A DNA stretch of 64,000 nucleotides, from contig NC_066311.1 of NCBI RefSeq assembly GCF_905404315.1, positions 5,332,001 to 5,396,000 of the forward strand, given 5' to 3'. The DNA comes from Leptidea sinapis (lineage: Eukaryota; Arthropoda; Insecta; Lepidoptera; Pieridae). Below, piece by piece: positions 21,931-35,500 of this stretch (its first letter is position 1; each line of letters starts with the position of its first letter). A program made the translations under genes and the position numbers. The notes under the pieces were generated by a model. The model saw only the letters and a list, made by a program, of their open reading frames with translations, searched no databases and was not told where the DNA came from.

Positions 21931-22090
21931 TACAAAAAAGAGTCTCTTGCCAGAGTTTGGCGAGTCAACATCTCCTGAGGATGCCTCGTGTAGAGGCGAA
22001 ACACGTTTCAAATAGTTTAAAGACAAACATTGGCGGAATTACCACTCAAGAATACTCAAAACATTTGGACAATTATAGATTTCCGTAAAA
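21931..22090 (+). repeat. repeat F, single copy
   Basis: It contains TCCTGAGGATGCCTCGTGTA, GAGGCGAAACACGTTTCAA and CTCAAAACATTTGGACAATT, matching one arm and the centre of the fold-back at 14663-14852. Confidence 0.55.
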
Positions 22091-23575
22091 TACACCGAAT
22101 TCAATATGTTTTCCTACATAAATTATAAGAAAAATAAAAACTTCACTCTGGTATTTTCAATAATTTATTCATAAACAAAATATAACACAAAGTATACTTA
22201 TAATACAATTAAATACAAATCCAATAAAACACATGCCATTATTTGGCACAAATTCATTGATAAAAAGCTTGAATTAAAATTCGACATAATATTACATTTT
22301 AATATCACAAATAAGAAATGAATACATTATAATTTGATATAGACAATTAATGTGATGAGAATTATAATTAATGTATTTACGTTAACTGGAATGTTGGATA
22401 GAATATAGTGCAAATTATTTTAATTTTTGCTATTTATTAATATACCTATAAGTATACAGCTGGATATAATCTTTTAAACATTAATATTATCAAAATTCTT
22501 GCTATAACTAAGCAAACGGCATCGCTAATCTATACAGTATTCGTTTTAAGGCATTGTTTAGTAATCAATAAGAAGGATAATTAATTATTATATTAAATAA
22601 AAACACATCGTAGTATGAAGGTTTGGTTTATCGATTCAATTTTCATGTTTTCTATTTAGACTATCTGGAGAGAGTTAATGAATATTATCAAAAATTTGAT
22701 TGACGACTGTCGCTTAATTATTGCGACGTCTTGTGGTACGGGGCACGTAGCTGTTGTTAAGCACAGGCCGGGAAACATGGGTAAGAATAATAATAATATA
22801 AAAAAATTCCATCGATACTAACGTAGTTGAATATTATCTTATAAATTTTAGTAATAATAAAATTATAGCTATTGCTAAGCAAACTGCATCAATATATATC
22901 TTTCATTTTTTATTAAATACATAATATTTTTGTTTAAGGCGTGTGTTGCATGTATACACGGGTAACACAGATCAGGTAGCGAATAGATGGAGCAATGTGT
23001 TGCTATATACCTATATAAAAAACCGGCTGAAGCTCCCATACCCTCTCTACGAGCGGCGATACAATAACGAAGCTAAAATAGCAACCCGTAACATGAACCG
23101 AATAACGAGACCTCGAGTATTATAAACACAAGTGGGTATCATTTTTCAAGTGGTACCGCCGGGTTTAGCGCCAAAACAGCTCATCAGAAGGCTTCTGCGG
23201 GCGCGCCGTAGACATATTAGAGGTTAATGGTTACATAAATACTCTAGGCACTATACAAGATTGATAAAACATAGAATTTCTATTGCTAGTACAAAACTAG
23301 CAAATTTTAACACATCTCCAATATTATCTAATATTAAACGTCAAGGTTTCCACGACTTAGGTATATTATAGACTATAAATTTTGAAGATTTATGAATCAT
23401 GATTGCGAAATTTTTCGTAATGATGTCGCTTGAAACTACCAAAAATATTTCTTTATAGCCCGTTATTGTTAATTCACATGAAAGGCGTCTTTACAACGTA
23501 TTATGCTTGGCTAGCAAAACCTTATTGATTACATACAGCTAACAAGCAACGCTCCATCTAAATATTAATAGTCTT
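22091..23575. other. DDX49-Tollip intergenic region and Tollip 3' UTR
   Basis: Tollip ends at 23576 on the minus strand, so its 3' UTR and poly(A) site should lie here; several TTTATT (AATAAA on the minus strand) occur, for example near 22433 and 22158, and I cannot choose among them. No other gene is supported. Around 22940-23130 there is an open frame with no recognisable family. Confidence 0.4.
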
Positions 23576-26500
23576 CTATTCAGACATTTGCAGTAGAGAG
23601 TTGATGGTGGCCTCTTTGTTGCCGCGGTTCGCTTCGGCAACAGACTTTATCACGTCCTTGTCGATACTCGGGAACATTTCTTGGATCTGAAAATTTATGT
23701 TTTCAAATTAAATCCTGAATTTATGCACGCATGTAAAAAAAGGCACAATCTGAGCGAGGCAAAAACTCATTGTAACTAACTTTTTGTATAATCCTTAAAA
23801 AAGGCAAAAAGCAATGGTGTGGTTTCATAAAACCACGCGACGATGCAAATGAATTTATTTGTCACAAAATAACATATAAAGTTAACAAAATAATATACAA
23901 GTTGAAATTAATGATACAACTTAACTCCTACTACAATCGGCCGATTGTAATGCGACATGCGATTGATGGGCGAAAAAAATTGAGGCAATGTAATTAAAGT
24001 TTCACTTTAAAAATATTCACGTATTTATATCCAATAAAATGTTTGAACTCCACTTCGAAAAGTGCCGTTAGTTTTGTAAACGAGTAGTTGAGAATTACTT
24101 CGGCCGTGCATAATAGCTTTGTAATTAGTTTACTTTTTATTTGCAACAGCACAGCGCACAAACCAACAGGTTTAATTAAAAAAAAATTAAGATCCTGACG
24201 TCACAAGATGGCCGCTTGTACAAGTAGGTATATCCTATGCCGCAATATCAGGACCGGATCACATTGTGTCTTGCATGATTTATATCATGAGTCAAATAAG
24301 TAGTTTATCTATTTTTCTTTATTTTATTTTAATTAATAGATTTTGTTTTTTTTTATTGAAACCATATTATTAGTAATTACGTTCGCCATAATTGTTCTAC
24401 ACTTTAGAACAACAAATTTTAACATAAGACTTAGAAAATTGTATTGTACCTATATGATGTGGTGTACTTAAATAAATATGTATGCGATTACCTGTTGGAG
24501 TTGTTCTTCAGTAAGCTGTGGAGGCTGCTGTTGTGGGTGAGGGTACTGTTGTGGTTGCGCCATAGGGTACTGTTGTGGCTGCGCCATAGGGTACTGTTGT
24601 GGCTGAGGGTACACCGGCATAGCGGCGTACCCCATGCCGGTGCTGGGTACTACTAGCATTGGTTGGAACGGTGCCACAGTAGCCGGACCAACCTGATACA
24701 AATTATAATATTTTACTGCATGTGTTCAAATATTGCTAAACGGGCGTTCGACAGGTAGTTAGACGGATAAATGGCCGTTGGGGCAGCAAATTCCTGGAAT
24801 GGCGACCACATACCGGAAGGCGCAGTGTTTTTAGGTCTTCCACTAGATGGACCGAGGATCTGGTCAAGATCGCCGGAATACGTAAAATGAAGGCAGCGCA
24901 AAATCTATCGCTGTGGAGATCTTTGGAGGAGGAATTTTTTTATGGAATAGGAGGACAAACGAGTGTACGGGTCACCTGTCGTTAAGTGATCACCGCCGCC
25001 CACAATCTCTTGCAACACCAGAGGAATCACAGGAGCGTTGCCGGCCTTTAAGGAAGGTGTACGCGCTTTTTTTGAAGGAACCCATGTCGTATCGTCCCGG
25101 AAACACCGCACAAGGAATCTCATTCCACAGCTTTGTAGTACGTGGAAGAAAGCTCCTTGAAAACCGCACTGTTGAGGACCACAACATCCAGACATCCAGA
25201 TGGTGAGGATGATATCCTAACTGAATCGGCCTTTATCCAGCAGTGGACGTCTTCCGGATGATATCACTCGTGGTGTATGGATGATCTTGCTGTCTCGTCA
25301 TTACTCCATAGTCAGTTTTATCTTGCCACTTTAAAGTTAGCCTTCCCACAAGTCTGATGTTTGTATTTTCAACATTTTGTCATGGTATTAAACGGAGCGC
25401 GGTACATTTTGCACGTGAACGCTGTCGCAGGCAAAAGCTAGTATTTTATACCAGTTAACAGAACTTACCGAATAGCTGAGAACCAGATTGATCATTCCTT
25501 CCACGCCGTCGCCCTGTTTGCCGTTCAACGGATACCAGTCCTCGTGGGTCTCGCCCTGAAATACACAACCACTACTATTCTTTCAATCTTTCCAAATTGC
25601 TTCGTTCGAACAACACAATCATGTATTACCTTCATTTTATAATTGCGAGTTTGACACTTGACTATGAAGGATTAAAACGCTTAAGTTGCTCGCAACCATG
25701 CAAACTATAAGGCACGCGAAACGACGAATTAAAAAATGAAATCTATTACTATTTCCGATTCTGTAAATTACTAAATTAAACTGCTGAAATAGCGAAACAT
25801 CATTACAAAATTAATAAAAAATATTTGTGAAGTAAAACTGGTGAATGCGTGACGAGAGAGTTACGCGGAGTTTTTTTGACTTGGGGAGTTAGCTGGTGAA
25901 TGCGTAACGAGAGAGTTACGCGAACAGGGATTTCTTGACTTGGGGAGTTAGCTGGTGAATGCGTGACGAGAGAGTTACGCGAACAGGGATTTCTTGACTT
26001 GGGGAGTTAGCTGGTGAATGCGTAAGGAGAGCGTTACTTCAGCAGTGATTTCTGGGCTTGGGGAGTTAGCTGGTGAATGCGTAACGAGAGCGTTACTCCA
26101 ACAGTGATTTCGTGGCTTGGGGAGTTAGCTGGTGAATGCGTAAGGAGAGCGTTACTTCAACAGTAATTTCTGGGCTTGGGGAGTTAGCTGGTGAATGCGT
26201 AACGAGAGCGTTACTCCAACAGTGATTTCTTGGCTTGGGGAGTTAGCTGGTGAATGCGTAACGAGAGCGTTACTCCAACAGTGATTTCTTGGCTTGGGGA
26301 GTTAGCTGGTGAATGCGTAAGGAGAGCGTTACTCCAACAGTGATTTCTTGGCTTGGGGAGTTAGCTGGTGAATGCGTGACGAGAGAGTTACGCGAACAGG
26401 GATTTCTTGACTTGGGGAGTTAGCTGGTGAATGCGTGACGAGAGCCTTACGCCAACGGTGATTTCTTGACTTGGGGAGTTAGCTGGTGAATGCGTAAGGA

Positions 26501-29500
26501 GAGCGTTACTTCAACAGTGATTTCTTGGCTTGGGGAGTCAGCTGGTGAATGCGTGACGAGAGAGTTACGCGAACAGGGATTTCTTGACTTGGGGAGTTAG
26601 CTGGTGAATGCGTGACGAGAGCCTTACGCCAACGGTGATTTTTTGACTTGGGGAGTTAGCTGGTGAATGCGTAACGAGAGCGTTACGCCAAAAGTGATTT
26701 CTTGACTTGGGGAGTTAGCTGGTGAATGCGTAACGAGAGCGTTACTCCAACAGCGATTTCTTGGCTTGGGGAGTTAGCTGGTGAATGCGTAAGGAGAGCG
26801 TTACTTCAACAGTGATTTCTTGGCTTGGGGAGTTAGCTGGCGAATGCGTGACGAGAGAGTTACGCGAACAGGGATTTCTTGACTTGGGGAGTTAGCTGGT
26901 GAATGCGTAACGAGAGCGTTACTCCAACAGTGATTTCTTGGCTTGGGGAGTTAGCTGGTGAATGCGTAAGGAGAGCGTTACTCCAACAGTGATTTCTTGG
27001 CTTGGGGAGTTAGCTGGTGAATGCGTGACGAGAGAGTTACGCGAACAGGGATTTCTTGACTTGGGGAGTTAGCTGGTGAATGCGTAACGAGAGCGTTACT
27101 CCAACATTGATTTCTTGGCTTGGGGAGTTAGCTGGTGAATGCGTGACGAGAGCGTTACTCCAACAGCGATTTCTTGGCTTGGGGAGTTAGCTGGTGAATG
27201 CGTAAGGAGAGCGTTACTTCAACAGTGATTTCTGGGCTTGGGGAGTTAGCTGGTGAATGCGTAACGAGAGCGTTACTCCAACAGTGATTTCGTGGCTTGG
27301 GGAGTTAGCTGGTGAATGCGTAAGGAGAGCGTTACTTCAACAGTGATTTCTGGGCTTGGGGAGTTAGCTGGTGAATGCGTAACGAGAGCGTTACTCCAAC
27401 AGTGATTTCTTGGCTTGGGGAGTTAGCTGGTGAATGCGTAACGAGAGCGTTACTCCAACAGTGATTTCTTGGCTTGGGGAGTTAGCTGGTGAATGCGTAA
27501 GGAGAGCGTTACTCCAACAGTGATTTCTTGGCTTGGGGAGTTAGCTGGTGAATGCGTGACGAGAGAGTTACGCGAACAGGGATTTCTTGACTTGGGGAGT
27601 TAGCTGGTGAATGCGTGACGAGAGCCTTACGCCAACGGTGATTTCTTGACTTGGGGAGTTAGCTGGTGAATGCGTAAGGAGAGCGTTACTTCAACAGTGA
27701 TTTCTTGGCTTGGGGAGTCAGCTGGTGAATGCGTGACGAGAGAGTTACGCGAACAGGGATTTCTTGACTTGGGGAGTTAGCTGGTGAATGCGTGACGAGA
27801 GCCTTACGCCAACGGTGATTTTTTGACTTGGGGAGTTAGCTGGTGAATGCGTAACGAGAGCGTTACGCCAAAAGTGATTTCTTGACTTGGGGAGTTAGCT
27901 GGTGAATGCGTAACGAGAGCGTTACTCCAACAGCGATTTCTTGGCTTGGGGAGTTAGCTGGTGAATGCGTAAGGAGAGCGTTACTTCAACAGTGATTTCT
28001 TGGCTTGGGGAGTTAGCTGGCGAATGCGTGACGAGAGAGTTACGCGAACAGGGATTTCTTGACTTGGGGAGTTAGCTGGTGAATGCGTAACGAGAGCGTT
28101 ACTCCAACAGTGATTTCTTGGCTTGGGGAGTTAGCTGGTGAATGCGTAAGGAGAGCGTTACTCCAACAGTGATTTCTTGGCTTGGGGAGTTAGCTGGTGA
28201 ATGCGTGACGAGAGAGTTACGCGAACAGGGATTTCTTGACTTGGGGAGTTAGCTGGTGAATGCGTAACGAGAGTAGTAGGGATTCGCCGGTTCTGGCTCA
28301 CAGTAGTAGGGATTCGCCGGTTCTGGCTCCTCGATTCTGGCTCACTTGCTCGTGATGCCTACTAAAAAAAAAAAAAAAGAAGTTTGGTGTCAAACTGGGG
28401 GTTTTGATGTATTTCCGAGCGATTGCGCTGATCCGTTTTTCGATATCTCTTATAGTTTCAAAGTTAGCATTTTAAATTAAACAGATCCATAATCATTAAT
28501 AATCACTGGTCATTTAGCTAATGATTGGTGAGCGACTCAATGTCTAAATTTCCATGAACGTGATACAGGTAATTTACTAATTACCTCTATCACATTCGTT
28601 ACTACGATTAAAAAGACAGTTTCTGTATTTATTATTTATTTTTAAAACATGATTTAAATAAAGTATATAATAAAACATCATTGCAGATTGTATCATTTTC
28701 AAAATATTTGATGAAATCATTCAAACTCTTCTTATTAAACTTAAAGTATAGATACATTATACAGTACTCGCCACACACTGCGGTATATTCATTCTGTACT
28801 CTTGCAGTATTGTAGTTATACATTCTGCAATTCCTTTGTAAAAACATCAGCTGGAATCCCTGAGGTGGACGACCATATGAATCGAAGTATTGTCCAATAC
28901 CCTGCTCATCAATGTGTATTGCAACCCAGTGAGTGCCTGGCTTATTATCACTATCTAAATTGCTGACAATATAACAGGGCGTTACAACATATATCGGCAA
29001 TCGGTTTGCCGCGTAAACATTATTTTTAATACTGGGATCGATTTTGTTCAAATAATTCTGTATCTCGATTGTATTCATATTAGTTGAGAACAGGGTCTTG
29101 TCAGTTGCGAGGATTGAATAGTTATGTGGATCATAATAACATAAGCACTCAATAAATAAGGCTTTAATGTATCTTATTCATGTATTTAAAACTTATATGG
29201 TTACAATAAAACAAAATATCATTACAAGCGATTCAAATATAAATCTATGAACATTTGATGAAATTATATTTTCATCAATTTTATTATAATATAAAAGCTG
29301 ATTGAAAACGAACTTTGTACCTACATACTTACGTAGTCATTAGTACAATCTGGAAATGTTGACTCCATTAAACTATCAATAATTGAACTTATCATTTAAG
29401 TGCCATTATGTTTCACCACAATATTTAAAAACCAGTACTAATCATAAACAAATTTACTTTTACGATATTTTAGTATAAAATGCTAGAACTGTTCAGAAAA

Positions 29501-32500
29501 ATAATCATTGAAGTGGCGTATTCAGTCAAATTATTATATATTTTGTGTGTTGTGTAATTGTTGAGTGATTTGCTGCAATGGAGGTAAGTTTTATCTATTA
29601 TTCACTTTGAAATTAAAAAGTAATATCATTTGTTATATTAAGATATGTATGTATAATACTATTCTAAAGCAGTCTTATTGTTGTTGTAGAATGCATTCAA
29701 CCCAACAATGGAAGAAACTACATATAAAACATTTTACTATCCATTATCTGAAGATAGTCAGGATTCATTAAAAGTTCCTCAACTTAAATCCTTGAAGAGG
29801 GCCAGCTCAAATGAAAATATAGATGCATTATTCGAAGTGAAAAAAACAAAACAAAAGAAAATATCATCATCAATATCCAGAGCACATGAGAATGGAAGTA
29901 TTTACATTACAACTAATGCAGATGACGGAAGAAATGCATCACATTTGGTTAAAATAGAAATCTATGATCTCAATAAAATAAAAAACACGCCTGCACAAGA
30001 ACAATGGAAATACGCTGATTATAGATTAAAATATTATACAATCGACAATAATGAAAGTTATAAGGACATAAAAAAGATTTTATACAATGTTACGAAGAAA
30101 ATTTTAGAAACAGAAAATTATAAGAAATATAATTTTAACAATAAGTAGGTAGCTATGAAGAAATACATAAATATTAGTTCAGTTTAGTTATTAGTTTATT
30201 TATTCTCTTATACAAATAATATTATTATATTCTCATCATTTGGAAAATTAAACATAACGATATGGAACTCTGCTTTGTATGTAATGAGGTTGAAAAAATG
30301 ATCAAGTGAGTTATTTTCTTTGTAAATTATTTAGTATTATATTATTGATGAAATGTGGCTAATATCATTCACTTATGTTGTAGTCAACCTGTTCTACAAA
30401 GTGGAGGAGGTTTTAAGAGAAGAAGTGCAGTATTACAAGGCAGTGAAGACAATGATACAAGTACAAAGAGAGGAAGACAAGGGGAACCATCCACATCATC
30501 GGGGCTCACCAGTGTGAACGATGAAATGGTGAACTGTTCTTTATGTCAAATCTTAATACGGAAAAGATATTATGCAAATCATCTTAGAAGTAACCTCCAT
30601 AAGAATAACGTAATGCAATTACATAGTACTTTAAAAAATGTCACAGTACACGAATCGGCTTTTGGTAATAGAATTATCTCATATAAAATAAAGAGTAAAT
30701 CCAACCAATTACAAACATTCGAAACACCAGAAATGTTTTTGAATTCTATTAAAAATGAAATTATTTCACTATTTGAGGAATCTGTTCGATTGCTTACAAT
30801 TTTTAAAGTTAATTTTATTCTGCACGCTAATTTTGTTCAAGAAACAAAAAATATTTCTAATGAATTTGAATTTCAAACATGTAGTTATACTGTAATGCAG
30901 GGTGAGGATTTAAATTTTTTCTTTTCGTCCTTATGTGATATGTTGATGACTAAAATTAGCACATTTGAGAAAAAAGATAGTGGTTGGAGTCTTAAGAAAA
31001 TAAATGCATTAGACATGAATATAAACAAATTCAATCCATTACGTGGAAAATCATATATTGAATTACCTAAAGAAATCAAATTAAAAAAAAGTGTTATAAA
31101 TGTACAAAACTCGGATGATTTATGCTTTAAATGGGCTTTGCTTTCTGCATTATATCCAGTTACTAAGAACTCTCAGAGAGTTTCATCTTACAGTAAATAT
31201 TCAAATAAATTAAATTTTGACGGAGTTACGTTTCCTGTTAAAATGACAGATATACAGAAAGTAGAAAGGTTAAATAATTTAAGTGTAAATGTTTTTGGTC
31301 TTGAATACAATTGTAAAAAGAAAGTACATGAATTAGTTGGTCCATTGTATTTAACAAAATCACGGAAAATTGTTCATATCAATTTATTATTTATTTCGCA
31401 CGGAACAATTAATCATTTTTGCTACATTAAAAACCTATCGCGTTTAGTAAGTGGTCAAATTTCAAACCATGAACATGCAATCTACATCTGTGACGGTTGT
31501 CTTTTACACTTCTCAACAAATGATAAGTTATCAGCTCATCAATTGAATGATTGTTGTCATATTAAAGTGGAATTGCCTAATACAGAAAAAACTTTAAAAG
31601 ATTGGTTTGAACAACCAATTTCAAACAATGTCTTAAAATTTGATAAATTTAATAAGATGTTACAAATACCCTTTGTTATATACGCGGATTTTGAAGCTTT
31701 CCTTAATCCAATTCAGACATGCTTTAACGATCCATCAAAACCTTATACAACTAATGTTCACAAACACGAAGTTTATAGTTTTGGGTACTATATTAAATGT
31801 TCATATGATGATAGTTTATCAAAATATGAAACATATAGTGGTCCTCATTGTACTCATGTCTTTATGAATCAGTTGTATAAAGATTTAGAAGTGATTTGCA
31901 CAAAAAATTATTTTGTCATAAGTCCAAAACCTTTGACTTCCAATGATAATGAAATTATTTCACAATGTAAAGACTGCTTTATATGTCAATCTAATTTAAA
32001 TGGTGAATGTGCATTATACTTTGACTCGCATACAGGAAATTTTAGAGGAGTTGCACACGAAGTATGTAAGACAAAGTTTAGAATCCCCTATCACATTCCA
32101 GTTTTTTTACACAATCTTAGTCAATATGACTCTCATTTTATTGTTCATGCATTAAATTCTATTGAAGGGGAAATTGATATTATTCCACAAACGAAAGAAA
32201 AGTACATTTCTTTCACAAAAACGATAAAATTAAATAATCATAAAATTCAATTGAGATTCGTTGATTCGTTTAAATTTTTACCTTGTAGTTTAGACAAACT
32301 TGTTCAAAATTTGAAGGAAGAACAATTTCAAACATTAAAATATAATTTTCCAAATAATAATGATTTTTTACGTCTTAGAAAAAAAGGAATTTATCCATAT
32401 GAATTTATGTCATCACATGATTCCTTAAAACTTTCAGCACTCCCTAGTCGCGATAAATTTTACAATACATTAACCGACACACATATTTCCGATGAAGATT

Positions 32501-35500
32501 ATGAACATGCCAAGGATGTTTGGCAACACTTTCATTGTCAAAATATGTCAGATTATTCTGATTTATATCTTAAAACCGATGTTTTACTTTTAACAGATGT
32601 GTTTGAAAATTTCCGAGCCTTATGTTTGCAAACATATGGTCTAGATCCAGCTCATTATTATACAGCACCTGGGTTAAGTTGGGATGCTATGTTAAAATGC
32701 ACAAAAATTAAATTAGAATTACTTCAAGACTTTGAACAAATAGCTTTTATTAGATCGGGCATTCGAGGAGGTGTATCTCAATGTAGCAATCGTTATGCCA
32801 AAGCTAATAACAAATATATGCGAGAATATGATAAAGACACACCAAACTCATTTTTAGCTTATCTTGATGCTAATAACCTTTACGGATGGGCCATGTCTCA
32901 ATTCCTTCCTACAGGAGGTTTTGAGTGGGTAGATGTCACAACTAATTTTGATGTCCCTGATGATTATGAATATGGTTTTATTTTGGAAGTAGATCTAGAA
33001 TATCCTATTGAACTGCATGATTTACATTCTGACCTACCCTTATGTCCCGAGAATATATGTATTGGTAATACAAAAGACATAAAATTAGTTCCAAACCTTC
33101 GTAATAAAATTAAATATGTGATTCACTACAGAAATTTAAAGCAATGTCTGACAATGGGTTTAAAATTACAAAAAATTCATAGAATTTTAAAATTCAAACA
33201 ATGCGCATGGTTACAATATTATATAGATTTAAATACAAGCATGCGTAAACTAGCCACATCTGATTTCGAAAAAGATTTTTATAAATTAATGAATAACTCA
33301 GTGTTTGGAAAAACAATGGAAAATATCGAAAAAAGAGTAAATGTAAAATTATTGAGTCATTGGGAAAATCAGGGTAAAATTCTAGGCGCACAAGATTTAA
33401 TTGCTAAGCCAGAATTCCATAGTTTATCTATTTTTAATGAAAATTTGGTTGCAGTTCAATTACGAAAGACGAAATTGTTCCATAATAAACCGATTTATTT
33501 GGGATTTTGTATATTGGATATTTCTAAAACTCTAATGTACGACTTTCACTATAACTATATGTTTAAAAAGTTTCAAAACAAATTAAAATTATTGTACACA
33601 GATACTGATAGTTTAATATATCAAATTTTTACAGATGATTTTTACAGAGATATAAAACCTGATTTACATTTGCGTTTCGATACCTCTGACTATACAGAAA
33701 AAAATATATTTGGCTATCCAAAACTCAATAAAAAGAAGTTAGGCTACTTTAAAGATGAAAACAATGGTAACATATTTAATGAATTTGTAGGACTTAGATC
33801 TAAAATGTATGCATTAGATGTTGAGGGAAAATTCACAGCTAAAGCTAAGGGGGTTAATAAAAGTGTTACTAAGAATATGAAAATGGAAAATTATAAGACT
33901 TGCTTATTTGAAAATAAGAACGAATATTGTTCAATGCTTAGATTTAAGTCAATAAAGCATAATATTTTTACTCAAAGAATAAATAAATCTAGTCTGTCAT
34001 TTAATGATACCAAACGGTACATTTTACCAAATAATATTGATACCTTAGCTTGGGGTCATCATAAAATAGAATAAATATTATATTAAATTTTAAGAATAAA
34101 TTATTATAGTTTTAAAAAACCAAATGAGAGATTATTGTATTTAGATGTATAAGTTGCGGAGTAAAACATGATGTACTGTATATTGTTTCAATTATAGATT
34201 TTTCTGTTTAAATAAATGGTGGTTTAATAACAGATTGTTTCATTACTATACTAAACCTTAACACACATAGACGTAGTAGATAATGCATCATTTCAATCAT
34301 CCATTCACTGCAATAGTTGCTGGTCCAAGTGGATGTGGAAAATCAGTTTTCGTAAATAATTTTATAAAATTTTTGAATGATATCTGTGATGCAAATTTTA
34401 CCCAAATCACCTGGTGCTTTGATGAAATGCAGCCTTTATATAATCTCAACCACATTAATTATCTTCAAGGTTTACCTGATTTATCTATGTTTGACGGAAA
34501 AAATCCTCAACTTGTAATAATTGATGACCTGATGAGGGAATCAGATGGTCGTATTGTTGATATATTCACGAAAGGAAGTCATCATAGAAACTTAAGTGTG
34601 TTTTATTTATCTCAAAATTTGTTTCATCAAGGTAAAGGACAAAGAGATATATCACTCAACTCAAGTTATATAATATATTTCAAAAATCCTCGAGATAAAA
34701 CCCAAATTCGATACTTATCTCGTCAAGTATTCCCTGAAAATCCGAAATATTTGGAAGATTCTTACAGAGATGCTACCAATGAAGCTCATGGTTATTTAAT
34801 GATTGATTTGAAACAAGAAACAAATGAATTGTGTCGCGTTAAGACAAAGATATTTCCATCCGATGGATATTGCACTGTTTATGTACCCACAAAAGGGTTT
34901 AAATATGGTAAGAATCAAGAAATTTCGATCATTTATAAATGATGCATAGACGTTTAAAGACGCATAAAGATTTGTTAATTGCTCTACATAAACTGAAGCC
35001 AAAATATCAAAAAGCTTTATTAAAATCATGTAATAAAACAGAAATAAATTACATTTGTGAATGTATTCATAACGTACTGCGGGGTAACGTTGAATTGGCC
35101 GAGAAAGAAAAATCTAAATTAAAGAAATATAAAAATATTCTTCGAAAATTGGTAAGAAAAGGTACGAATAAAATTAGAAAAAATATAATTGTACAAAAAG
35201 GAGGTTCATTTCTACCGATAATATTGGGTTCTATTCTAAGTGAGTTGATTAATTCATTTATTTAAGAAAATGGATAATGCTAAAAAAATGTTACTTATTG
35301 AACCATCATTATTGGAGAAGTTAAAACAACACAAAGAAAATGATACGCCAAGATCTCGATTAGATACTGATATGCAAAATATCTTAAGCAGTGATATAGA
35401 AGATCGAAAGAAATGTATTTTATATTTGCAAACCCTTCAAAGATATCTAAACTTCGTCAAAGAGGATCGACAACCATACCACATACCACTTATAAATGAT

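Larger units (their letters stand above)
28272..29418 (+). repeat. Polinton left terminal inverted repeat (1,147 bp)
   Basis: It is the reverse complement of 39788-40934. The inner limit is set by TTTCACCA at 29411-29418; the following bases (CAATATTT) no longer match. Both copies have the same length and even the same 15-base A run, with no difference in the blocks I compared. It begins with two copies of a 30-bp terminal unit and contains the complete protease gene. Confidence 0.93.

Noticed and set aside
24905..25206. Open frames of about 97 codons on both strands
   Set aside because: They coincide with dispersed repeat B, which is non-coding and present in several copies in this window.
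25838..28271. Regularly spaced repeats that might suggest a CRISPR array
   Set aside because: There are no unique spacers between conserved repeats: the whole 59-bp unit repeats with small variants and a 1,180-bp higher-order period. The context is eukaryotic and intronic, with no cas genes.
30355..30384. ATG at 30355 as the true start of polymerase B
   Set aside because: The first ten codons (MANIIHLCCS) lie in what looks like an intron ending GTTGTAG. Splicing from 30262-30305 gives a better start. I keep the ATG as an alternative because no RNA evidence is available.
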